64,000 nt of DNA, from NCBI GenBank assembly GCA_004194705.1, contig SADC01000790.1, forward strand, positions 1 through 64,000. Reading direction: 5' to 3'. Shown in pieces: positions 46,655 to 56,136 of the stretch; position 1 is the first letter of the stretch; each line of letters begins with the position of its first letter. This DNA comes from Ditylenchus dipsaci. Lineage: Eukaryota > Nematoda > Chromadorea > Rhabditida > Anguinidae. A program made the translations under genes and the position numbers. The notes beneath the pieces are model-generated. The model was not told where the DNA came from. It made no database searches and saw only the letters and a program-made list of their open reading frames with translations.

Positions 46655-46814
46655 TATTTACGGTAAGGCTCAAATCGTTTTACCCCGTCAAATCGTAAAA
46701 ATGTGTTTTTATCTCCAAAAATTTTTAACTTTTCTTATCATTTTTACATCAAAATGTAGCCCTGGATCTCTGCTTTCTAACAAGCCATCTACTGAATTTC
46801 TGAGATTTCAAAAA

Positions 46815-47094
46815 GTTGGAGAAAAAAGTCGGCGCTACTCGGTTATACCCCCCCCCCCCCAAAGTGCTCCTCGGGAATATCACCCCCCCTAATCCTAGGA
46901 GCTACTCGGTTATACCTCCCCCACCCAAAAATCAAGATTTTTGGGGTGGTCAAAATTTATTTTTAAGCAATGATTTCGCCATAAAAAGTCCAGAAAATCA
47001 ATTTAAATGGTATTGCGAGCTGTATTGGGAGGGGAAGGGAATAATACAGGGGCCACTTTTCGAGATGGTTGGGATCCTTAGAGTATTAATTCTC
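46815..47094. mobile_element. Half arm of the CTACTCGGTTATACCCCCC palindrome
   Basis: It matches the arm of 59703-60650 from CTACTCGGTTATACCCCCCC through TGTATTGGGAGGGGAAGGGA to GAGTATTAATTCTCT, but ends before the GC core. Confidence 0.65.
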
Positions 47095-47097
47095 TAA

Positions 47098-47767
47098 TGG
47101 CTCATTTATAAACGTTGTCGTTGTCGTCGTCGTTGTCGTTGGAATATTTTTTTTTATAAAACCCTTTTTTCGCCAACGACGACGACAACGACAACGACGA
47201 CCTATTTATAAAAAATCCAACGACAACGCCAACGACAACGACGACGCCAAGGACAACGAAATTTTTCATTCAAAATTGGACGAATTTCGCATTCTCAGAC
47301 GAGATTTCAAGGGAAAACGTGTGGAGAATATAGTGAATCCTTGAAACTCTGACTTAAAGGGGCATGCCCACGCTAATAAGAGGTGGTGCCGGGAATTCAA
47401 ATTTTTTCCTAATCATTGAACTTCTGTACATATTTTTCAACTTGGTTTCTAACAAAACAAGGCCTAGAATTTAATTTTAGGTATGGTTTTGTTAGAAACC
47501 AAGTTGAAAAATCAGCACACAAGTTCAGTGATTAGGAAAAATTTTGAATTCCCGGCACCACCTCTTATTAGCGTGGGTATGCCCCTTTAAAATGCAAAAT
47601 TTGTCTTTTTTGGAAAAAAAAATTTCGTTGTCGTTGGCGTTGTCGTTGGATTTTTTATAAATAGGTCGTCGTTGTCGTCGTCGTTGTCGTTGGCGTAAAA
47701 TTGCCTTTATAAAACATTTTTTCCAATGACAACGACGACGATAACGACCACGTTTATAAATGAGCCA
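47098..47767. mobile_element. TAA-flanked element with GTCGTTGTCGTC arrays
   Basis: TGGCTCATTTATAAACG and complement are flanked by TAA on both sides (47095-47097, 47768-47770). Arms are arrays of GTTGTCGTCGTCGTTGTC units. The TTAA element 47358-47586 sits in the middle. Confidence 0.8.
47358..47586. mobile_element. TTAA-flanked palindrome, nested
   Basis: AGGGGCATGCCCACGCTAAT and complement, TTAA at 47354-47357 and 47587-47590. Arms of about 110 bp are nearly perfect inverted copies (GGTGCCGGGAATTC, AACTTGGTTTCTAACAAAAC). Confidence 0.85.
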
Positions 47768-47816
47768 TAAGCGTCTAAGGGCACTTTCAAACCCAGGAAC
47801 TTGTGGTGCAGGCATA

Positions 47817-48230
47817 AGTAACCAAGCCCCTTCGGGGCGCAGGGGGCTTAGTCGCTTGGGGTTGAGATGTGCACACCCACATACCTTAGACGCAAATCAC
47901 TCGAAAGGACTCTGGATGCATAAAAAATGTATGCATACCAGAGTTTCTTTATGCGGTAGGCCCTAGTCAACAAAACTATGTTCAACATCTTCTTTTTACA
48001 CTAAATTGGTCTATTTTGGTCCTTTCCCACCCTAATATGGCCCTAAATCCCTTCAAAAATGGTCAAAATAGGTATTTTTGGGTGGTCCCAAAACTCAATT
48101 TTTTATTGACTAAAACACAAAAATAATGTCTTTTTCGAGCTTCTGAGGCAATTTTAGGTCGATATACGGTGTTTGGAAACACTTAAAAAAAATTCATTTG
48201 AGGGGTAGTTTACTCCGGTAGCGCCAAATA
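47817..48230. mobile_element. Half core element, type B
   Basis: The loop CCCCTTCGGGGCGCAGGGGG leads into a type B half (CACATACCTTAGACGCAAAT, CTCTGGATGCATAAAAAATG) and then an arm matching the right arm of 62705-63400. The other half is absent. Confidence 0.7.
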
Positions 48231-48284
48231 TTCTTTTCCATCGTCAAATTAATTTTTTCCACCGTCAAATTTGAATTTTGAGCA

Positions 48285-50690
48285 AAATATTCGGCTAAAC
48301 TGTATTATATGTCCTAACTCAAAATCGCGATTTAACCACTTAAAAAGATGTTTTACGTCCTAAAACATACAGAAAACATGTTTTTAGGTGGGGGGCGACA
48401 CTTTTTTTAAGAAAAAATTTTTGACAAATTTGACACAATTATGGTCATTTTTGGCCACACTCTATTATATGTCCTAACTCAAAATCGCGATTTAACCACT
48501 GAAAAAGATGTTTTACGTCCTAAAACATACAGAAAACATGTTTTTAGGTGGGGGGCGACACTTTTTTAAGAAAAAATTATTTGACCAAAAATGACAAAAA
48601 ATCGAAAAAGAGCTAAAAGTTTTAAGCCTAAAGCCTAAGTCCAAGATCGAGATGATTTAAAAAGGCGCCAAAACACTAACAAAAGTTTCCATTCGAAAAT
48701 TGGCAAATTTTTAGCATTTTTAATCAAAAATGACCATAATTGTGTCAAATTTGTCAAAAAAATTTTCTTAAAAAAAGTGTCGCCCCCCACCTAAAAACAT
48801 GTTTTCTGTATGTTTTAGGACGTGAAACCAGAGGTGGGCAAAGATCAGATCAGATCAGTTCAGATCAGATCAGTTCAGATCAGATCAGATCGCCGAAGAT
48901 CAGATCAGATCAGATCAAGATCAGATCAGATCGGCATAATATTTTTTTCTTTAATTTTGTCAAATTTGACACTTTAAGTCAAAATTTAGCGGCGAAACGT
49001 ATTTTACACATAGTTGGGAAAAGATCAGATCAATTTAGATCAGATCAGTTCAGATCAGTTCAGATCGGGTCAGATCGGGTCAGATCGGGTCAGATCGGCT
49101 GAGATCGGCTTACATTTTTTTCTTTAATTTTGTCAAATTTGACACTTTAAATCAAAATTTTACGGCGAAACGTATTTTACAGTCAAAAAGAAAGGTTTAT
49201 TGTGTTTTTAACTATATATTTAATTACAACTTTTGTCGGTAGATTTTTTTCGGCTGGAAAAACTTTTCATTCGGACACTGGATTCGTGTTCAGCATGGTC
49301 TTCATAAAGTAAAGCTTCTTTTGAAATTTCAGAGTCACTGTCAAATTTTGAATTTCGTTCAAGATAATTAACATTTGAATTTAAAATTTCAATCTTAATT
49401 GTCTTGAGCGGAAATCAAAATTTGACGGGGACTCTGAAATTTTGAAAGAAGTTTTATAAGCAAATCGACCACGCTGAACACGAATGCAGTGTCAGAATCA
49501 AAAGTTTTTCCAGCGGAAAAAAAGTTATAAAAAATTTGTGTCACAACTTATATATTCATTTTGCACATTTTGTCATAATTTGACAATGAACTATAGTTGC
49601 ATTCAAAGCCAAAATGACAGTGACATTCTGCTCTTTGTTTTTGTTTTGATTATTCAGCTATATTTTATCTCTGCACAAAATTTTTTGCTTGTAGAAAGTA
49701 AGAATGGAGCGTTTTGAAAATCGCTACTCCAATAAACAAGTGGTGATTTATCTTAAACCTTCAAATAGAAAGAGTCAATGGTTAGTATTTTCAAAAAGCT
49801 AAATTCCTGGCGGTCATTTTGGTATATTATGAGCGTGGGTGTAGTATGACCATCATGGCGCATTAATTGAAAACCTGTGGGTACCCAGCTGGATTTTGAC
49901 CCTGCACAATGTGTTACCTCCCGGACCCTTTTACACCTACTTCATCAATGATTGTAGCAAAAAGGAGCCCCGCCATCGTGTTCACCGGGAAATTCTGCAC
50001 AGTAATCAACAACCGATCTGAACTGATCTGACCCGATCTGACCCGACCTCAGCCGATCTGACCCGATCTGACCCGATCTGAACCGATCTGAACTGATCTG
50101 ATCTAAATCGATCTGATCTTTTCCCAACTCTGTGTAAAATACGTTTCGCCGTAAAATTTTGACTTAAAGTGTCAAATTTGACAAAATTAAAGAAAAAAAA
50201 TATTATGCCGATCTGATCTGATCTGATCTTGATCTGATCTGATCTTCGGCGATCTGATCTGAACTGATCTGATTTGAACTGATCTGATCTTTGCCCACCT
50301 CTGCGTGAAACATCTTTTTAAGTGGTTAAATCGCGATTTTGAGTTAGGACATATAATACAGTTTAGCCTCATTTTTTGATTAAAAATGCTAAAAAAATTT
50401 GCCAATTTTCGAATGGAAACTTTTTGTTAGTGTTTTGGCGCCTTTTTAAAATCATCTCGATCTTGGACTTAGGCTTAGGCTTTTTAGGCTTAGGCTTAAA
50501 ACTTTTAGCTCTTTTTCGATTTTTTGTCATTTTTGGTCAAATAATTTTTTCTTAAAAAAAGTGTCGCCCCCCCACCTAAAAACATGTTTTCTGTATGTTT
50601 TAGGACGTGAAACATCTTTTTAAGTGGTTAAATCGCGATTTTGAGTTAGGACATATAATACAGTGTGGCCAAATATTCGGCACTTATTCA
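48285..50690. repeat. Palindrome of TTTTTAGGTGGGGGGCGACA units, split by a hAT element
   Basis: Two direct copies (about 48297 and 48463, 166 bp apart) contain CCTAACTCAAAATCGCGATT and TTTTTAGGTGGGGGGCGACA. They face inverted copies at about 48770-50345 and 50560-50680. The third copy is interrupted by the insertion at 48829-50303. Confidence 0.75.
48829..50303. mobile_element. hAT-like element with GATCAGATCA arrays
   Basis: CAGAGGTGGGCAAAGATCAG and complement, flanked by an exact CGTGAAAC duplication (48821-48828, 50304-50311). CAGAGGTGGGCAA is a typical hAT tip. Arms of about 270 bp carry repeated GATCAGATCAGTTCA units and CAAATTTGACACTTTAA. The middle holds an inverted pair with GATTCGTGTTCAGC (49284 and inverse near 49470). 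No transposase is recognised. Confidence 0.88.
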
Positions 50691-50704
50691 CTTGGAGGGT
50701 CAAC

Positions 50705-51418
50705 TATAAATTTGGTCAACTATAGATTGGTCAACTATAAATTTGGTCAACTATAAATAGTGTTTAGACGTCTTCTAAGTAATTTTTATACGCTAAAAAC
50801 GATAAAAAAAAGTTGTTTCCCAACATTTTCCGTACTAAAAAGTTAGGATTTCGAGAAAATTTTGGTTACCATAAGTTGACCGATTGCCTTGGTCCCCCAA
50901 GCTAAATACACCAAAAAGATATCCCTAAAAATACCGAAAAGTTGGGATTCGAACATAGTTTTGTTAGCTGGGGCCTACCGCATAAAGAAACTCTGGTATG
51001 CATATTGTTTTTATGCATCCAGAGTCACTTTCGAGTGATTTGCGTCTAAGGTATGTGGGTGTGCGCATCTCAACCCCAAGCAACCAAGCCCCCTGCGGCC
51101 CCTTCGGGGGCGCAGGGGCTTGGTCGGTTAGAGATGCGCGCACTCACTTACCTTAGACATGATTCCGAGCAAGACTCTTGATCAAAAATACATATAGAGA
51201 CCTTTTTGCCTAGCTCCAGTGACCAAAACGTGGTAGGATACCTTAATACCCGATATTTTAGCTTGGGGGACCAAGGCAATCGGTCAACTTGTGGTAACCA
51301 AAATTTTTTCGAAAACCTATTTTTTAGTGTGGAAATTGTTTGGAAACTACTTTTTTTATCGGTTTAAGAGTATAAAAATTACTTAGAAGACGTCTAAACA
51401 CTATTAATAGTTGACCAA
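50705..51418. mobile_element. Long palindrome centred on the GC hairpin core (locus 2)
   Basis: The outer arms start GGTCAACTATAAATAGTGTT and contain CTTCTAAGTAATTTTTATAC, GGTTACC and TTGCCTTGGTCCCCCAAGCT, inverted on the right. The centre (about 50950-51210) is a B-A core with the CCCTGCGGCCCCTTCGGGGG loop. The halves are about 350 bp each. Confidence 0.8.
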
Positions 51419-52537
51419 AAAAGGGCCCCTTTATTTCGGAGTCCAGGTGGTCTATAACTCGCTTCTTATGTCAAGCAATTTTCTTGTCTCAGTTATACGA
51501 TCAATGCCGATCCCCGACACCAATTTTATAAAAGCATTGATTTTTTGTCACCCAAATTTAGATAGTGTTATTATTCAGTATGTAAAGTTCATTTCGAAAA
51601 AAAAAGTCTTCAATAATATTTCAACAAAAATTTATTTACATGTGTATAGCCTTCAATTTGATGCGAAAGTCCAACAAAATTTCACTGATTTGTGCAGTCC
51701 AGCTGATTGATATATATGATATTGGCTTTAGCGGAAGCACTCATCTTCACAGAGTCCTTTTGAATGTTGGGATACTACTACAAGCTAATTTGGAAGGTCG
51801 TGTAGAAATTGAGATAGAAACATCCTGAAATAAACTGGAATAACGATAATCCGAGATTTCGGTCATTCAAAAAGAACGAGGGTCAACTGGCGGCCCCAAC
51901 TAGCGGCTACTATGACTACTACCTAATACCCCAACTATCTAAAGGTACAATAACCTGTAGAGTACCCTAATATTCGAAAACACATCTTGTGACCAAACTA
52001 GCTGCGCCAGCGTAGGCGCATAGATTCTTGATCTGTTTACCTAGGTGTTTGTACCCCAATGGTAACCCCCAACCGTACACCAAGCGAGTAGTGACGATTG
52101 AATAATTCGACAAATTGAAATCCTGAAGCCAAAAGTATTGCATATACCGTATTTTCTCTAATAAAGCCAGATCTGGACCCGTAGTAAAAACGAAAAAAAT
52201 TAGACTGATGCTAATTCGACTATATCTCGCCGATTAGTAAACTTTACGAAAAACGGTTTTTAGGGGTCGGAAGATAATTTATCTGGCTTTCAGATGATAT
52301 ATAAACTACATCCAGCATATGATAGCATAACTAAGATAAATCGATTTTCATAATTAGACTCCGAATTAGACTTTTAGAAATCCACTTTTTTAGTTGGGAT
52401 GCTAATTGGCTGATTGCTTGGCAAATATTTCTCTACTTATTCTTGTGGTTACTTTTAACACGTGAAGGATATATTTCGGCGCATTTTGGTATAAGACAGT
52501 CAAAGCACGGGAAAACAGAAAAAAATTTGGTAAAGGG
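51419..52537. other. Non-coding stretch
   Basis: Frames of 99 and 62 codons at 51411-51828 have no recognised domain. ACCGTATTTTCTCTAATAAA at 52147 is a lone MITE tip. Confidence 0.3.
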
Positions 52538-53115
52538 ACGTTTCACCTAAAATACGCAAATGCGTATTTTAGGTGAAACGTTTCACCTACTTTACGCATT
52601 TGCGTATTTTAGGTGAAACGTTCAAAAACAACAGGGGGGACCAAGGCAGTTTTTTACGTTTTTTTCGAAAATTTTTAGATTGATTTTACAAAAGTCACGC
52701 AGCCTATCACATGAGTCACACATCCTATCACACAGCCAATTGTTTCAAAAACAGGTTTTAAGCATTTCGAAGGGTCAGCCCTTATCCCGGACCATGTACC
52801 TCCAAAGGGTCAGCCCTTATCCCGGACCATGTACCCCAAAGGGCTTCCTATTGAATTAGGGTGCCTGCCGAAGGCAGGCAGGTAAAACCCAAAAGTTGTA
52901 TCAATACTGATTTGATTCAATACGATTTCGGTGTTTTGGGTGATTGTGGGTGGTTTGAGATGGTTCGGACACAACCTAAAAATTTTCGAAAAAAACGTAA
53001 AAAAACTGCCTTGGTCCCCCTGTTGTTTTTGAACGTTTCACCTAAAATACGCAAATGCGTAAAGTAGGTGAAACGTTTCACCTACTTTACGCATTTGCGT
53101 ATTTTAGGTGAAACA
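52538..53115. repeat. Palindrome of ACGCAAATGCGT / CGTTTCACCT units
   Basis: ACGTTTCACCTAAAATACGC and AAATGCGTATTTTAGGTGAA alternate at both ends, giving nested hairpins; inside are TGCCTTGGTCCCCC and its inverse. A direct 34-bp repeat containing TCAGCCCTTATCCCGGACCA occurs twice at 52777-52846. Confidence 0.7.
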
Positions 53116-53126
53116 TCCACGCACCA

Positions 53127-53270
53127 AAAATTTTACGAGCAAAAGTTTGCCAAAAAATGAAAATTTAGACTTTAGACTGCTCTAGATTTATCTTAGTTAT
53201 GCTCTAGAGCAGTCTAAAGTCTAAATTTTCATTTTTTGGCAAACTTTTGCTCGTAAAATTTTTTTCTGTT
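53127..53270. repeat. Near-perfect hairpin
   Basis: AAATTTTACGAGCAAAAGTT followed by TGCCAAAAAATGAAAATTTAG pairs with the right side around a CTAGATTTATCTTAGTTATG loop; stem about 60 bp. Confidence 0.75.
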
Positions 53271-53418
53271 TTCCATAAAAAGTGATAATCGGACCATGTC
53301 GTCATCCTTCAACATACCACAATCCTTCTCTGTTTTTGATAGTTTTAGGCATCGACTTACCACAAATTCATTCCTCACGACATCTTTTAAAGTAAACAAA
53401 ATCCAAAGAACAAGTCAC

Positions 53419-53424
53419 TTTATT
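53419..53424 (-). terminator. RPS27 poly(A) signal
   Basis: TTTATT on the plus strand, i.e. AATAAA 83 nt past the RPS27 stop. Confidence 0.6.
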
Positions 53425-53506
53425 GTGCCAGAGAACGCATACAGAATGAGAACCCAACACCAAGGAAACTTATTTTAACAGCAGTCGAATCAAATATATT
53501 CTCTCT

Positions 53507-53807
53507 TCAATATGGCTTCTTTCTAAACTTGCAGCCTTCCACCAAGCGCGCTTTCCCTCCAGTAGGCTGACAGAGAACAGTTCCACATCCAACGCAGGAA
53601 ACGACGGTAGAGGCATGGCTGAAGGTAGTCGTAATCTTCGTGCAACCGGGGCACTTCAAATCCTGAAATAATTTCGACTAAAAACTAAAAAGCTTGAAAA
53701 AAACTCACCATGAAAAACGAATTCGGATGCTGGACGAGTCGCTTCAGCTTGTGACGCTTGAGCTCATCTTCCTTAGTGGGTTGAAACAGATCTTTTCCGA
53801 GTGGCAT
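53507..53807 (-). CDS. RPS27: Ribosomal protein S27 (eS27)
   Basis: Two minus-strand exons, 53709-53807 and 53507-53662, joined across a 46-bp intron with GTGAG and TTTCAG borders, encode 84 residues, the same length as human eS27. The start [15 protein letters not shown] and the junction region [11 protein letters not shown] are typical. The zinc-binding site is intact: CPGC (about residue 37) and CVGC (about 56). [10 protein letters not shown] and GCKFRKKPY follow. eS27 is a small-subunit protein of the cytosolic ribosome. The intron position after NSFFM is consistent with an authentic gene rather than a retrocopy. Confidence 0.97.
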
Positions 53808-53821
53808 CTTGCTTTACGCTT

Positions 53822-53859
53822 GACGAAAGAGCTTCTAAAAGCAATGTAGTTTATATAGC
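53822..53859 (-). promoter_or_regulatory. RPS27 promoter: TATA box and TOP-like start
   Basis: On the minus strand CTATATAAAC (about 53849-53858) lies about 25 nt before a pyrimidine tract CTCTTTCGTC (53822-53831), the layout of a TATA-directed 5' TOP start. A competing reading is that TTGCTTTTAG (ending 53835) is a splice or trans-splice acceptor. Confidence 0.4.
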
Positions 53860-53862
53860 AAA

Positions 53863-54440
53863 AAATTAGTTTCATGCATCTTTACTTGCAAAAAATTATA
53901 ACAAACGTGAACAGCACAAGTTAATCTTTAGCTGCTTTACCATCCATCACACAGGTCATGACTCATGAAAGGAATGTTATGAAAAAAAAGGGGTCGATAA
54001 AAATGAGACGACTAAAAGGATACCATAACTTTTTTCGAAATGAAAGGAGAATTCAAATTTATTTTGTCTTCATCTGAAAAACTGGTGCCCGGAATTCAAA
54101 CATTTGAAATGAAACTTATTGGCGTGGGCATGCCCCTTTAAGCACCCTTGACCGCGACCTTAAATCAAGGTACTCTACTCGGGACTGTTCGCAGTTCGAA
54201 ATTCGAACCAGCAACTTCAACCTTCTGTTGGAAACCCAGGTGGCCCCGAAAACCAAGTGGTCGTCCACTTATTAAAAGTGGTCGTCCACTTGGAGCATAA
54301 AATTTTTAGGTTTTTCGGAAGATTGATTAATCAATTGATATAATGGCCCCCTGGCGGGTGAAAGAAATAAATAACGGCCGGCCGTTATATTCAGAAAATA
54401 CGGTATACAGTGAAAATGAACTGAACTCATAGGTGAAATT
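53863..54440. other. Non-coding stretch with half of a TTAA element
   Basis: GGTGCCCGGAATTCAAA to GGCGTGGGCATGCCCCT then TTAA (about 54085-54145) is the right half of the 47358-type element. AAAATACGGTATACAG near 54400 is a mariner-like tip. TGGTCGTCCACTT is repeated at 54259-54295. Confidence 0.45.
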
Positions 54441-54560
54441 ATATAGGCGGTAAAAAGAATATATTAGTAAAAAGAGTTATTGGTAAAAAGAATCTGTTGG
54501 TAAAAAGAAGATAATGGTAAAAAGATACCATTGGTAAAAAGAGTCACTGGTAAGAGCAGA
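54440..54560. repeat. TTGGTAAAAAGAA tandem repeats
   Basis: About six units of 16-20 bp varying around TTGGTAAAAAGAA. Confidence 0.65.
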
Positions 54561-54589
54561 AAAACAGTTCTATGTTACCCAGGGTTTGC

Positions 54590-55020
54590 AAAAAAGGCCT
54601 GTTTTTGAGAATGCTAGTAGAAGGCGAATCGCCAACACTAGCATATTTAAAGTCTAGCTAAGCATATTGATTTTACTAGCATTTGTGAAGTCTAGTAAAA
54701 ACAAAACGCCAAGCTAGCATTCACAAAAGTTTGTTTTTGTCGTCAATTTTCCACTAGCATTTGTAAAGTCTAGTTAGAGCAAAATGCCACACTAGCATTT
54801 GCAAAATTTTGATTTTGCGGGAGATCTCTACTAGCATTTGCAAAGTCTAGTTCAAAAAAATGCCACACTAGCATTTTTAAAAAGTTTATTTTTGCCGTCA
54901 ATTTCTACTAGCATTTCTAAATTCTACCATAATGAAAATTTCGAGTAAGCATTTTTAAAACTCTGTTTTCGTGGGTTGAGTTGTACTAGCATTACCTAAA
55001 CTCTACTAACATTAAACTGT
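54590..55020. repeat. About 77-bp tandem repeats with CACTAGCATTTGCAAAGTCT
   Basis: Successive units at about 54676, 54752, 54830 and 54905 share ACTAGCATTTGCAAAGTCTA and AAATGCCACACTAGCATTT. Non-coding. Confidence 0.6.
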
Positions 55021-55394
55021 CGAACTACTAACCGATATATATGAGTTCTACTCAATAATTGTCCTTACATCCTGTCTGATCTATGATGATCATGATTCTA
55101 TACCAAGATGTTCTCAAAAATTAAATTGTAGATTAACAATGTCGAATATCAGATTACACAATGAATAAAACACATGCACTTCATTGATTTTTCGTTTTTC
55201 CAGTCTTCATAATGACCAAACCTTCCTTACTGACAAAAACAATTTGGTTGGTCACATCAATATTCTGTGTAAGGTAGCCCTGCTGTGGTATAGCTTTCTC
55301 CATAGTGGTCGATAAAGTCCAGTCAACTGACTGGTAATTATTGTTTTTGGGGTAACATTGTTACCCCAAAATGAATTTACCTAGAGCCCAATAG
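55021..55394. other. Non-coding stretch
   Basis: No gene is seen; GGGGTAACATTGTTACCCC at about 55350 is a short perfect hairpin. Confidence 0.4.
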
Positions 55395-55854
55395 GCAGAA
55401 ATAACTGGTTTTTTGAGGGTTGACTGAAGGGGGGTGAACTTTTTGCAAAAAATCGATTAAACGGATCAGAATTTCAGTCCGATGGGCTTAATCGCCCATA
55501 ATTCCACACTAATCCACCCTGAACCACTCAAAACCACCGTGAACCTGGAATTCTGAGCGATTAAGCCTATCGGACCCGAAATCTGATCCGCTCAATCGAA
55601 TTTTCGCCAAAAGTTTACCCCCCCCTTTAGTAAACCCCAAAAAACCAGTTATTTTTGCCTTTAGGCAACTCTGGATGTGGTTTGAATATTTGAAATTTCC
55701 GCTAATTGGACACACGAAAATTGAGTGCAAGTGAGAGTGAGAGTGAAAGTGAGAGTAAAATAAGTGTCCGCTAATTGGACACACACTGAAAGTGAGAGTA
55801 AGAGGTAAGACTGTGAGTGAGAGTGAAAGGAAAATCCGCTAATTGGACACGAGG
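55395..55854. mobile_element. Truncated copy of the 81-911 element
   Basis: It carries the central palindrome (AATAACTGGTTTTTTGAGGG, CGATTAAGCC) and one arm ending ATCCGCTAATTGGACACGAG; the other arm is missing. Confidence 0.7.
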
Positions 55855-56136
55855 CTTGAAAAGAAGACGTTGGTAAGCTAAAAAGAAGTCGTTGGCGAAT
55901 TGTGAATTGGTAACCTAGAGGCGCACCGGTGATTTGGAGTGATTTGCGATGTTTGGTGGTGAGATTCTGAGCGGTTCACCCGATCACATTGCGATTCTAA
56001 TTCGCTCAATGGTTTTTCGCAAAAGCCCACTTTATTTAACTCATTTGTTGAAAAAAATTGTTGGACTCACGAATAAATGAAAAAATTCAAAAAATTCGTT
56101 CTCACTCTATACTCAGAACATTTTTATAGAACAGAA

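Noticed and set aside
50465..50500. TTAGGC-like telomere repeats
   Set aside because: Only two pairs of TTAGGC separated by other bases, and the same stretch occurs inverted at about 48625 as part of a palindrome arm.
51411..51828. Overlapping 99- and 62-codon frames as a gene
   Set aside because: No domain, no convincing splice sites, and the first start lies in the arm of a palindrome.
52147..54413. One large mariner-like element from ACCGTATTTTCTCTAATA to AAAATACGGTA enclosing RPS27
   Set aside because: The inner sequences beyond the tips do not match, and an intact two-exon ribosomal gene lies between; these are more likely independent solo tips.
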